Shown one piece after another: positions 12,701 to 22,706 of a stretch of 35,125 nucleotides of DNA. The position numbers and the translations under genes were made by a program. How positions within the stretch are numbered: position 1 is the first letter of the stretch; the number at the start of each line of letters is the position of its first letter. The DNA lies in contig JH152728.1 of the NCBI GenBank assembly GCA_000226015.1, forward strand, positions 22,425 to 57,549. The letters are read 5' to 3'. The DNA is from Mnemiopsis leidyi. Lineage: Eukaryota; Ctenophora; Tentaculata; Lobata; Bolinopsidae. The notes under the pieces were generated by a model, which was given only the letters and a program-made list of their open reading frames with translations, was not told the origin of the DNA and ran no database searches.

Positions 12701-15700
12701 TTTCTTTACTTCTAAATTTGAATAAAAATTGACATACCAGACTCTTGAGCGTGAGTCTGAAGAAGAAACAGCGCTATGTAGGCCAACATAACGCCCCGCA
12801 CCATCATCAAACCCTATACGTAGGAAATACCTTTAAACTTTAGCGTTATTACAAGAAGTAACGAATGCATTCGTTGGTAGTTAATCAAATTGGTGATATT
12901 TCAGCAATCACAGTTGCCATTCTCAAACCTAAAATGTTGACAAAAACGGTTATGTTAAATATTCTAGTAAATTACAAAGTTAACACTATAAATCAGAAAA
13001 TAGGAAAATTTTGTATCTGAAAGATCTAAACTACACTTACGAACGCATTAATCAACCTACACTAACTATAAATTTAAAATCCTACAAAAATTCAAAAAAG
13101 TTCACAATTATGCTGAAACTACAATCGTAGACTCTAATCTATAAATCTTATCTATATCTAAACGGCAAATGCTGGCCAAATTTTAGAAAAGTTTTTAGTC
13201 AACATTTTTAGGTTTGAGAATGGCAACTGTGATTGCTGAAATATCACCAATTTGATTAACTACCAACGAATGCATTCGTTACTTCTTGTAATAACGCTAA
13301 AGTTTATACTTCTTCTCCGTTTCCCTGCAACGAAATACCTTTATTATTCATAAGCTGGTTTATAAGAAGATTCTGTTGGTTTATTGTTAGTCCTACTGAG
13401 CTATGAAGTATGTTAGTAGTAATTTCTTTTATAGTTGGCTTAAGGGGGAATTGTAGCAAACAGGGGTTTGTGGAAGCTAGACAAACGGACTGTACAGTAA
13501 CCTAAGACAGTGAAAGCACCCTCAATAGCATCACATATTTTTTGAGTCTAAGATGACGCATTTTTGGAAATCGCAAAAAGGACATTTTTCCGAGAATTTG
13601 GAAATTTTTGGAAAATTATATTGCATGAATAAAATCTCTGCCGTTTCTCTAAATTGCATCCTTCTCTTTAACAGAGAAGCGGAAACAAAAAGAAGGTGAA
13701 GCTGGAAGTGAAACTGGTGAGTTTCAATTTTTATCATGTTCTCGAAACGAACTCCAATCACAAAGTCGGAGTTATTGTTATTGCGCTACATAAAATGCAT
13801 TCAAAGTGGCATTAATCAATAGCGGCAATTTGAATTAATTACGCAAGGATGACTTGTAATTTTTAAATTTAACAAATTGTTCGCAGATGGTTCTGGGACC
13901 GAGAGTGGAGATGGGAAGAAGAAAAACAAAAAAGGATCTGGCGTTAATCGGAATCGAGGAAAGAAAGTGAACAAGAAATGCAAAGCTGGAAACTTTTTAA
14001 CAGACGATGGATGTCAGCAATGTCCAGAGAACACCTTCAGCGCAGATAAAGCTACATCTTGCACAAGTTGTCCTGATGGCAAGATTTCACCTGCTGGATC
14101 TACCTCTGCATCTGACTGCGAATATGGTGAAAATTTTTGAACCAAAGGCCGTTCGATTTTTACTAAATCACGATAAGAACTCAAAAAGGCTTAAATGATT
14201 GAATATGTTTTGTTTATTCTTATGATTTTATGCTCTAAACGACATTTTTAGCTCCATGCTCGGCTGGAGACTACATGACAGAAAGTGGATGTCAACAATG
14301 TGGAGAGAACACTTACAGTGGTGCTGGGGCTTCTTCGTGTACAAGTTGTCCTGATGGAAAGCTATCTGCAGCTGGATCTACCTCTGAAGCTGACTGTGGA
14401 TACGGTAAAAATTTTTGAACCGAAATCCATGTTTTATCTTAATTAAACCAAAGTTAATTCTTAGAGAGGGTTCGATTCAACAACTTTCCACTTACATCCT
14501 AGATTTCTATCCTTAAAATAACTATTTCAGCTCCATGCTCGGCTGGAGACTACATGACAGAAAGTGGATGTCAACAATGTGGAGAGAACACTTACAGTGG
14601 TGCTGGAGCTTCTTCGTGTACAAGTTGTCCTGATGGAAAGATGTCTGCTGCTGGATCTACCTCTGAAGCTGATTGTGGATACGGTAATAACTTTGGACCG
14701 AAATCCATTTAACTTTTATTGAGCCAAGGTTAATTCTTAGAGAGGGTTTGATTCAGAAATTTTTCACTTACATCCCAGATTTCTATCCTTAAAATAACAT
14801 TTTAAGCTCCATGCTCGGCTGGAGACTACATGACTGAGAGTGGATGTCAACCATGTGGAGAGAACACTTACAGTGGTGCTGGAGCTTCTTCGTGTACAAG
14901 TTGTCCTGATGGAAAGCTATCTGCTGCTGGATCTACCTCTGAAGCTGACTGTGGATACGGTAACAATTTTGAACCAAAAGCCGTTCGATTATGATTAAAT
15001 CATGATAAGGAGTAAGATCTTAGAGAGGGCTTAAATAATAGAATATTTTCTCCTTATTCGTTTGATTTCTATCCTTAAAACGACTTGTTGCAGCTCCATG
15101 CTCGGCTGGAGACTACATGACAGAAAGTGGATGTCAACAATGTGGAGAGAACACTTACAGTGGTGCTGGAGCTTCTTCGTGTACAAGTTGTCCTGATGGA
15201 AAGCTATCTGCTGCTGGTTCTACATCTGAAGCCGATTGTGGATACGGTAATAACTTTGGAGCGAAGTTCTTATTTCATCTTTATGGAACCAAAGTTAATT
15301 CTTAGAGAGTGTTCGATTCAACAACATTCCACTTGAATCCTAGATTTCTATCATTAGAATATCATGTTTCAGCTCCATGCTCGGCTGGAGACTACATGAC
15401 AGAAAGTGGATGTCAACAATGTGGAGAGAACACTTACAGTGGTGCTGGAGCTTCTTCGTGTACAAGTTGTCCTGATGGGAAGACATCTGCTGCTGGATCT
15501 ACCTCTGAAGCCGATTGTGGATACGGTAATAATTTGGACCACAATCCATTTAATTTTAATCGAACTCGAAGTCGATTCTTTAAGAGCATTTCATTCAGAA
15601 ATTGTTCACTTGAATCCTTGATTTCTATCCTTAGAATATCATGTTTCAGCTCCATGCTCGGCTGGAGACTACATGACAGAAAGTGGATGTCAACCATGTG

Positions 15701-16627
15701 GAGAGAACTCTTACAGTGGTGCTGGAGCTTCTTCGTGTACAAGTTGTCCTGATGGAAAGATGTCTGCTGCTGGATCTACAACGGAAGACGACTGCTATGA
15801 AGGTGAGAAAGATTCTCTTTTTCATATTCGATTTATAGAACTCTAGCATTAGGAATCCTGTCCTCCGGCCGGTTTTTCACCGAATCTTCCGTCATATCTC
15901 CTTCTTCTCTGCTACCTCTTTCCACCCCTGTCTAGCCCAAAAAACATTATTAAACATTATGAATATAAGTCAATGAGAGGTATTGACAATTCATTTTAAT
16001 TTGAAAGAATTGTACAGATAACATAAAACATTTTATCACTACAAATCAATGAGATTGAGAAAAGCCGATCAACATAATAATCTCAAAAGTTTATCAGTTT
16101 AACATGCAATCTCTTCCTCTTCAGGTAAAAATCCGACTTGCAACTGTTGGACACCAGAGTGTGGTTTCTGCACCAACCCCGAGTGTACAATCCAAACAGA
16201 CACCCAACACGGTCTGGATGTCGAGGTGACTTCCTATGTTACCTGGAAGAAATCCAACACAATTGTTCTGTACGATGAGAATGGTCGGGTCCTCAGCAAA
16301 CTCCAGTACAACCTGAAGAACATTATCCTGGGTAACTGCTTTGTGTGCAAAACTGAGCCAGCTATAAGGGCTGCTAGCAAGGCACAGGGTGGATATAGCT
16401 CGTGGGGCATTTCCTTGAAGGACGGAATTCTTACTGTAAAAATCGGAGGAGAGGTCCTCTACGAACGGAAACTACCCAAGGAATGTTCGAACATTTATAG
16501 CAAGGTCAAATCATTTTCGTTCTACGACATGACCTGTAAAAGTACATATTCCTTGGGGGAAAGTGGGGCGAGTCCCGAAGGGAGGATGACACATGATTGT
16601 GCTGGGAGCTGTCCTGCTGGGCAATAG
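9759..16627 (+). CDS. Gene C1: secreted protein with charged linker, seven ephrin-receptor-like Cys repeats and a novel C-terminal domain
   Basis: Hand-built model of 674 aa. Exons: 9759-9822, 10252-10362, 10598-10624, 10738-10776, 10967-11011, 11343-11378, 13675-13716, 13887-14126, 14252-14404, 14531-14683, 14807-14959, 15094-15246, 15373-15525, 15650-15802, 16125-16627. Every junction is GT-AG and phase 1. Exon 1 is a signal peptide ([16 protein letters not shown]); exon 2 is Thr-rich (TTPFTPITG). Six micro-exons (27-45 nt) follow, four of them Lys/Glu-rich. Exon 8 has a basic stretch and the first Cys repeat; the next six 153-nt exons each encode one repeat with six cysteines ([28 protein letters not shown]), as in GCC2/GCC3 modules. 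The last exon (about 167 aa, 11 Cys) resembles nothing I know except the C2 end. The structure is supported by C2. The main doubt is whether the 2-kb intron 11379-13674 is crossed or transcripts stop at 11774. Confidence 0.75.
9815..9900 (+). repeat. Tandem repeat duplicating the exon-1 splice donor of C1
   Basis: A 16-base unit and then 22-base units (gtcagaggtaaatatttcaaat) repeat the end of exon 1 together with its donor. Equivalent donors begin at 9823, 9839, 9861 and 9883. Only the first keeps the frame open: reading on from it reaches a TAA that overlaps the second donor (9840-9842). Confidence 0.85.
11400..11509. repeat. (CCTGTGTC)n minisatellite
   Basis: An eight-base unit is repeated about ten times in the C1 intron after exon 6, then varies (cgtgtcct). 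It runs directly into the assembly gap, so its true length is unknown. Confidence 0.9.
11510..11523. other. Assembly gap (run of N)
   Basis: Fourteen unknown bases at the end of the CCTGTGTC array. The repeat probably could not be resolved. Confidence 0.99.
11716..11774 (+). CDS. Candidate alternative terminal exon of gene C1
   Basis: After an acceptor (ttcaatag) the phase-1 frame reads [19 protein letters not shown] and then stops at TGA (11772-11774). Joined to the six upstream C1 exons it gives a 126-aa secreted acidic/basic protein without the Cys repeats or the C-terminal domain. It lies just before the inverted TSP1 segment. It is acidic and ends in hydrophobic residues, loosely like the last exon of the TSP1 genes (DTDFETYQ, ending LFELEFI), which may be chance. 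Alternatively C1 is two genes, or this exon is unused. Confidence 0.45.
11838..11935. repeat. 17-bp minisatellite, left-arm copy
   Basis: About five copies of catggatactaagttat. The same unit in reverse complement forms the much longer array at 34743-35125. Confidence 0.85.
12063..12068 (-). terminator. Candidate polyadenylation signal of the left TSP1 gene
   Basis: AATAAA on the minus strand, 87 bases past the stop codon, at a plausible distance for a short 3' UTR. Confidence 0.45.
12155..12807 (-). CDS. Small secreted single-TSP1-domain protein (left copy), nested antisense in a C1 intron
   Basis: Three exons on the minus strand: 12807-12738, 12605-12426 and 12255-12155; 116 aa, both introns phase 1. 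Exon 1 encodes a signal peptide ([20 protein letters not shown]). Exon 2 is one thrombospondin type-1 repeat with the [17 protein letters not shown] start, six cysteines and the ending SCNNFAC. Exon 3 encodes an acidic, aromatic tail ending in KFI and TAA (12157-12155). TSP1 repeats bind matrix glycans or proteins; a secreted single-repeat protein would act outside the cell. The signal and TSP1 parts match the copy at 33946-34591 almost exactly; the tail differs at TEFE versus TDFE and at KFI versus EFI. A MITE begins 28 bases upstream of the ATG. An AATAAA signal on this strand lies at 12068-12063. The gene sits within the large C1 intron and would be transcribed against C1. Confidence 0.85.
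12610..12671 (-). repeat. Short tandem repeat beside the TSP1 intron-1 acceptor (left copy)
   Basis: Three copies of gggaagtcaggttt(ta) lie within about 65 bases of the exon-2 acceptor, on the intron side. The right copy has the same feature at 34083-34137, so it predates the duplication. Confidence 0.75.
12835..13332. mobile_element. MITE with ~107-bp terminal inverted repeats, inserted upstream of the left TSP1 gene
   Basis: 12835-12941 and 13198-13305 are near-perfect inverted copies (aaactttagcgttattacaa at the left outer end). About 256 bp of non-coding AT-rich sequence lies between. A ten-base direct repeat, aaataccttt, flanks the whole insertion (12825-12834 and 13333-13342), and the right arm of the duplication has this sequence once, uninterrupted (antisense, about 33922-33931). 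A 27-base tail (13306-13332) sits between the right inverted repeat and the direct repeat without a left counterpart. The superfamily is unclear: TA next to the repeats would also fit a Tc1/mariner-type insertion. Confidence 0.75.
14252..15802 (+). repeat. Tandem array of six exon-intron units encoding Cys-rich repeats
   Basis: Six units start at 14252, 14531, 14807, 15094, 15373 and 15650, spaced 276-287 bp. Each has a 153-nt exon plus an intron of about 125-135 bp. The introns are also alike (ggtaataactttgg after the exon, agagaggg.ttga and gatttctatcctta before the next), so whole genomic units were duplicated, not only coding sequence. Exons differ at a few positions, such as CQQC versus CQPC, and Leu, Met or Thr after PDGK. 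The last unit ends in a different sequence (TEDDCYE). Confidence 0.95.
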
Positions 16628-16987
16628 GACTTGTTATTCCTGACTTGTTAACTAGATTGGTTTTCTAAATTCTCATGGTAAATTGTTTTCGGTGTATCAG
16701 GATTTTGTAAGTGTAAGGTTTTATAGTCTTTGACTTGAGTTAAAACAATTAGCGGCTTTCCTTGAAGTATTTGTAAATGAGTAAAAAGCGTTACAATGTT
16801 GCATGCCATGGAAAGGCTTGTATATGCTTTTGTAAAATTCTAAATATTTTCTCGTAAGTTACGAGCTTTAAGTTTATACTTTTATGTACAGATTTGAAAA
16901 CTAAGGACTTTATTTTTACACTATATGTATTTTGAATTAATTATTTTCAAATCCCTCTTGACAAATGCTTTTCAAAGATGCCAATTT
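16628..16987. other. 3' flank of gene C1
   Basis: AT-rich presumed 3' UTR and intergenic DNA. No canonical AATAAA was found close to the stop. Confidence 0.4.
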
Positions 16988-18024
16988 TACTTGTTCACTT
17001 CAGGGCAAAATACAAATTTATTACCACACTCCTCCTCCCAATTTCATGTCAAAATACTTTGATTTTTAGCTTTTAATTGCCATTATTTTGATCAAAAATT
17101 CAGTATAAAGCACTGTACATATAAATATCTGTGATGCACCTCGCGGATAGTAACAGCAGGATAAGACAGTTCCTTCCTCTTTCTAGTTCCTTACTATATT
17201 CCTCTGACGCTCGAGAACCGGGGGTTAACCAAGTGGAAACAAACTCGGGGATGAAGTTGGTCCTTAAAAATCTTGAAAATAGCACCTGGCTGCTGTTAAC
17301 CTTGACAGACAACATTACATCCAAGTCAGGAATCCCAACTTCTGTAAACTGAATAATGTACTTCAATTAATATGCAAACTTTCCGCCGGACTCAAAGTCA
17401 CAGAAAGCATCGAGAAGAAAGCATCGACGCAGCGAGGGTGGGACTCATCGACGAACTAATGAACTATATCTATAGCTTGCAATAAGTCAGACGCAGACAA
17501 CTTCATCAGCTTAACTCTATGCTTCATACAGAAGATTGACACGTGGATCCTGGAGCTCAGCAGTTCTTCAGAAACTGCTTTTTACGTCAGGACCAAGCCA
17601 AACTTCAGAAAGGCTTCAGAGAATTGATGGCGAAATTTCACTAATCCAACTTGACCTACAATACATCCTAACGATAATTTGGAACGATAAGCCCCACATG
17701 AATAATTTGTCTCCAGTTCAAGCATCCATAAAAACTTTACACCTTAACTTAAGGTTAAGGCTTAAGTTTAAGGCTCAAGACATGTTAAGGGAGCTTCGTA
17801 GAAATAAACCATATTTCTGGTTTCGCATAAGATCATACCATAGGCATATACTATTTTTCTACATATTTCAATAAGAAAATTTAATTTGAAATTAAAAAAT
17901 TAGTTTGAAATTGTTTTCACCTATCCTTCTGACTTTAAAAATTTAGGTTAAAATTATAAAAATTTCATGAAAATTCGTTTTCAAATCCAAGGAATAGGTG
18001 ATGTCGTCATCTGTGAACGACCCC
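16988..18024. mobile_element. Decayed, interrupted copy of the PIF/Harbinger-like MITE
   Basis: The right end (gtcatctgtgaacgaccccttaa at 18006-18028) matches the terminal repeat of the element at 2275-2747, and 17039-17095 matches its interior (ttcatgtcaaaa.acttgatt, then cttttaatt). The left terminal repeat at about 16990 is badly decayed. About 0.8 kb of unrelated sequence (about 17107-17925) separates the halves. It contains frames at 17131-17352 and 17536-17874 without recognisable products. Confidence 0.45.
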
Positions 18025-19452
18025 TTAATATGCTATCCCTCAATTACGGCTTCCTAATCAATCTGGCTGAGTCGTCTGGGGGCAAGTTAGACCCAACAGA
18101 GACCATCTTTAGCAGAGTCAGAGTGTTGACGGCGTTCGCGCTACGTGGTCGATATTGCCTGGGGACCTCAGTCTTTGTTGCTTTGTAGCGCCCGGTAAGG
18201 TCGATAAAACCAACCAGCCCAGGTTCAGTGCTCTTGTGTATACAGGGGGTTGAAAATAGAAGTCTACCATCTGTCCACACTGCTGTTCTGTGTACACCGC
18301 CTATCCCAACTTATTGATTTAACCACCAGTTAGTGCAGGGGAATGAAGACCCCTGCAGCCCTGCTGCGGACTTAATAAAGTGGGAACAAGTAAAGCAACA
18401 AGTAAGGCAAACAAATAGCCGTCAAGTTTACCATAACCAGGACATGTCTATTGTCTAGATTTATTAGTTATTGAACAAACTTGCAGCTTGTAATAATATA
18501 CGATTCCTCACCCTTCAGCTTCCTTGGAACTCGGCAGTCGGCTTGTGTGGAGTTCATTTGACCTGAATACAAATTTGCTGCAACCTGTAACCAAAGACGG
18601 TTCCAAATTGAAATGTGGGCGGTGGCTCCTTGAATGACCACTCCACCACAGCAACAAAGATAATATCCATCTTATCGTGCACAGTTACGGTCTCAGATGA
18701 ACCAAGTAATAAATAAAACCGCGTAGTACCCTTACAAGGTACAAACTGTAAACTTGTACGGTGTACGGTATTGACGTATTGTACGTGCGTTAGAAATAGA
18801 TGTTCCCCTCATTTAGGATAGGGAAGATGGAGGATTGAGCTAGCTGACCAGGCTCACGGGATCCATTTCTCTAAATAGGGAATTAAAAATAGATAGAGAT
18901 GGACTTTAAGGCCTAAGAATCTTTTAACGTTCGTGCGTTAGTAGATTTAATGTAAAAAGTTAAGAGGATTAAGAATCCTAATTGAAATATGGCGTACTTT
19001 CATTTTTGAGAAATGAAGTTGGTTTGAGGCTTTTTGTCCGATTTCTCAGTGCAGAAAGATTACATGAGCAGTAAAATAGATTAAATCACTATCAACCGGG
19101 CGTGGAAACGTTAATTTCTACACAGCTTAGCCTACATTTTATTCAAGATACGGGAAAGAGAATAAGGTTGATTTATCGTGGAATTTCTTCGTCATGAAAA
19201 CGAAACGTCATCATAAATTTAGTTTTCATCCTATTCCTTTACCTCGATCGGGCGATCATTTGGAATTCGGTGCAATCTTCCAAGAATCTTGCATCCATAG
19301 TGACACTGTATCATGTCTTGCGACGGGCTTTGTTAATATTTGTTTTGCTTCACAGTTTGAATTTCCGCGTCCAATCTAATTTTTTACAAATTTAATCATA
19401 AAAATAAAATTTTAATGTATGAAAATCGATATAGTGCTACACGATTGATTCA
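18025..19452. other. Intergenic region with a SINE-like core
   Basis: 18043-18077 shares about 40 bp with the SINE-like element at 857-893. The rest (to about 18390, ending ctgcggacttaataaagtgg) may belong to the same retroposon family. No gene is supported. Confidence 0.35.
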
Positions 19453-20280
19453 GGCAAAAGGGTCATATAGTTTGGTGAGGGGGGCAATTGGCACCATTAG
19501 CGCCAATGGATCCACTTAATGGAACAAATGGATGTTCCAATGGCGCCAATGGCGATGAGGTCAGTGGTGCCAATGGTTATCCCAATCGCCATTGGCGCCA
19601 ATGGTTGTGTTCGATTCATCGGCATTGACAAAAGTGGCGCCAGTAATGACAGCGGCATCAATGGCGAAAATGGCCAAACCATTGGCGCCACTGTCACCAT
19701 TGGCGCCACTGTCGTCAACGGCTATAATCCGGCATAATTATTTCCTGGATATCGCTATTGTCGCCATTGGTACCATTGTCGTCATTGGCACCATTACCGT
19801 CATTGGTACCCTTTTGCCATTGGTAGTATAGTATTGTCGCCATTGGTACTATTGTTGGTTCCATTGTCGTCATTGGTACCATTGTCGCCATTGCTACCAT
19901 TGTCGCCATTGCTACCATTGTCGCCATTTCTACCATTGCTGGTACCATTGTCGCCATTGGAACCATTGTCGCCATTGGAATCATTGTCGCCATTGGAATT
20001 CCAAATGATCCATTCACTCTGAGTGGCGATAGTGAAAAAGGTATCGCCATCGAGTGGTTCCAATGGATCAAATATAATGGCGCCAATGGTCGCCAATGGC
20101 GATCGCCATTGTCGCCAATGGAACACAACCATTGGCGCCAATGGCGATTGGGATCACCATTGGCACCACTGACCTCATCGCCATTGGCGCTATTGGAACA
20201 TCCATTTGTTCCATTGAGTGGATCCATTGGCGCCAATGGTGCCAATTGCGCCACTTACCAAACTATATGACCCTTTTGCC
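19453..20280. mobile_element. hAT-like MITE composed largely of CCATTGGCGCC-type repeats
   Basis: Terminal inverted repeats of about 160 bp (19453-19613 and 20121-20280) start with ggcaaaagggtcatatagtt. The flanking 8-mers are ttgattca (19445-19452) and ttgattta (20281-20288), a 7/8 match, as expected for a hAT-type 8-bp target duplication. The interior (about 19750-20010) is a degenerate tandem array of attgtcgccattgg.acc. Long frames across it encode artefactual Asn-Gly-Asp or Pro-Leu-Ser repeats. Confidence 0.75.
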
Positions 20281-20317
20281 TTGATTTATTTTAAATTCGA
20301 GAATTTCATTCTATGTA

Positions 20318-20515
20318 CAGTAAAACCTCTATATTTACCGGGCCTTGAGGGGGAAGGGAAAAAGGCCCGGTGAATATAGAGGGTCACGGTAAATAAAGGT
20401 ACGGTAGATAGAGGTTTCGCTCTATAGAGGAATATTGGGGGAAAGGGAGAAGGCCCGGAAATCGAGGGGCACGGTAAATAAAGGCACGGCATATCGGGGT
20501 TTGATCACTTTACTG
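20318..20515. mobile_element. Short non-autonomous DNA transposon remnant
   Basis: Begins with cagtaaaacctctatattta after a TA and ends with the imperfect inverse (atcactttactg). The inside is self-similar (aggcccgg, cggtaaataaagg, gatagaggttt). The ends resemble those of pogo/Tc1-type elements, but the right TA is not intact. Confidence 0.45.
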
Positions 20516-20807
20516 AAAAATCATTCATTGTACTGGGCCTGCTTTCTTGTGTCTTATTTAATTTGATATTGTGATGTAAAATAAACAATTTAAATCGTGT
20601 TAAAAATTGGGGTTTTCCGATTGTTCGCTGTTTAAGATTAATTTACATTTCTCTTTCAACTGAAGACTAAGTCATGAATTCGCCCAGGAAGAACTATACC
20701 CCAGCATCAAAATTCAATTAGGCTTTAACTAAACAAGCCTATACGATTTTGGGGAAATGATTTTAGTCCTTCAGATGGATTCTATTGCATTTCTATGTAA
20801 AAACTAT

Positions 20808-21592
20808 TTGGTAGATCACTGATCGGTTATAAGCCGGCAACTAACCGGCTATAAGCCAGCTTATAAATTGAAGAGAACCAGTTGAAGCGGCATGTGATCG
20901 TCTCAAATGGACTGCCTGGACCTACAAGAGGAACAAGGTTATTGCGGACTCGATGTAAGCAGAACCGAACAAGTTTAAAAGAGAGTCTGAGCGTCTAGTG
21001 AAACGGATTTGAAGACAGTTCATCAATTAGCACGGCCGATTACTTTTAATTCGAGCACAAGGCGAGGGCTCCGAAGATTAGCCTTAGTTAGCCTTAGTTA
21101 TTCTGTTATAGCCGAACTAATTGTGTTTTTAATCTGTGATCAGTATTCAGTCGTCATTTGTTTTCGATTAATTGATTCATTGAATTGAGTTAATATCTTA
21201 AAGCCGGCTTATAACCACTTTTGATACCAAAACGGCTTATAGCCGTATTATAGCCGTCTAATAGCCGTTTTCCAAGAGTTTCTTATAGTTATAGCCGGCT
21301 CGTGACTATCGTTCAGTACCATGATATTATGAGTCAATATCTTATAGCCGGCTTATAACCACTTTGGATACCTTAACGGCCTATAATCGGCCAATAAACG
21401 GCTAGTAGCCGTTTCCACATAATTTTTAACAGCCGGCTCCTGACTTGCTGACTACCGTTCAGTGCCATGTTTTTGGGTTAATATCTTATGGCCGGCTTAT
21501 AGCCGGCTTATTTTAACCACCTTTGATACCTAAACGGCTAGTGACAGGCTATAAGCTGGCTTATAGCCGGTTAGTAGTCGGTGATCTACCAA
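20808..21592. mobile_element. MITE-like element built from TTATAGCCGGCTTATA repeats
   Basis: Inverted ends ttggtagatcactga at 20808 and its complement (cggtgatctaccaa) ending at 21592. The right half contains three related blocks of about 145 bp at about 21192, 21338 and 21480, each with an atatctta..gccggcttata core followed by accac..tgatacc..aacgg. Self-complementary gccggc runs could fold strongly. I saw no convincing target-site duplication. Confidence 0.6.
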
Positions 21593-22706
21593 TTTCCTAA
21601 AAAGTAAAAACTTAGAAAAGCAAATGAATGATTTTTGCTGTCATTTCTAAGAATTGGCGCTCAGTTTATACAAATTTGGTACAAACCCTACATCAATGAC
21701 GGAATCTTTTTATTTCTGATCATCCCATGATTACGGGTACATCACAAACGTGATTTTTCGAATTTTCTGAGTTTTCCTGTATCAAATTCAATATACGCAG
21801 ACTCGAGTAATTTAATTACTTATTGAATTTCGATAATGTTTGCCTATTTAGTAACAGATTCTGCAGGTTTGCAGTCCTTCTAGAAGCTCCTTTGTAAAAT
21901 TAAGATTGCAAGCCATTATCGCAGTCACCTATCTGACCTTGAAATATAAGTCCCCATACGCTCGAAATGATATTACTGGCCATGAAATATTATTCCAACT
22001 ATAAATATCTGTCTCTGAACAATACAATTCCGTGTAGTGCGATCGCGGGGTCAATGGGTCTATGTTTGTGATGTATGATCTCTATCTGTCTAAAGTTTTA
22101 TCTTTGATAAAGTAGAAGCTCCTAATATTTGTCTACTTTTTAAGTTCCCCGTATGAGTGGACGTATATTTCTGGTGTCTGCCTTGAGACTGCAGACTTCA
22201 GAACTACCGTACTTCTATAGGGACCACCATTAACAGATTGATAGATTAAAGAGTTCAGAACGTTAGCATCGTGGCCTCTTTTAAAGAGAGCACTTCAGAT
22301 GCGATCGTTTATCTTTTTTACCAATCAATTCTACTGATATTTCATCTTGTCTGTTTAATTCATTGTAAGGTTATTTTTTGGAATAAATTGCTTAATATAG
22401 AGTTTATACGATTTTCTTTAATAGAGAGCCACCTGCACCCATTAACCACCTATACTTATAGCTTTATCGAATTTCTATTTTTCGAATATTAGTTTTAGTA
22501 AGTTTTCAGGGTCGATAATATTTCTATTTATAAAAATTCAGTAATCATATTATGTTCAGCTGCGTAGATTTTCTAACAGATCATCAAGACTCTTCGTTCA
22601 GTAAAACTTTCCTTTTCTGACGTTGCAAGCTCCGATATGGTTGAAGTTGTAAAACTTTCATCTCGTTTCTTATTAACAAAATTATTCAAAATAATCTAGA
22701 TCGGAC
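21593..22706. other. Upstream region of SOUL gene B
   Basis: AT-rich DNA without supported genes; the 73-codon frame at 22271-22492 looks random. A TATA-like tttataaaaa is at 22527-22536. Confidence 0.4.
22527..22536 (+). promoter_or_regulatory. Candidate TATA-like element upstream of SOUL gene B
   Basis: tttataaaaa lies 171 bases before the ATG. The motif match is common in such AT-rich DNA. Confidence 0.25.

Larger units (their letters stand above)
11830..13445 (-). repeat. Left arm of a large inverted duplication
   Basis: The reverse complement of this region matches about 33805-35125. Shared parts are the 17-bp minisatellite (11830-11935), the sequence around aactatgaagaacagtt (about 11960), all three TSP1 exons, their introns and the TSP1 upstream region to about 13445 (gcttaag). 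Beyond that the two arms diverge. Arm length is about 1.6 kb including the MITE at 12835-13332, which the right arm lacks. The right arm is cut by the window end, so the outer limit is uncertain. Confidence 0.85.

Noticed and set aside
15309..15752. 147-codon frame joining two Cys repeats through an intron
   Set aside because: It reads through clear GT-AG intron sequence and shifts frame in the second repeat.
17536..17874. 112-codon frame
   Set aside because: Lies in the block interrupting a MITE; no domain likeness and no splice partners.
19497..20284. Asn-Gly-Asp and Pro-Leu repeat proteins, some collagen-like in appearance
   Set aside because: Translations of the CCATTGGCGCC satellite inside the hAT-like MITE.
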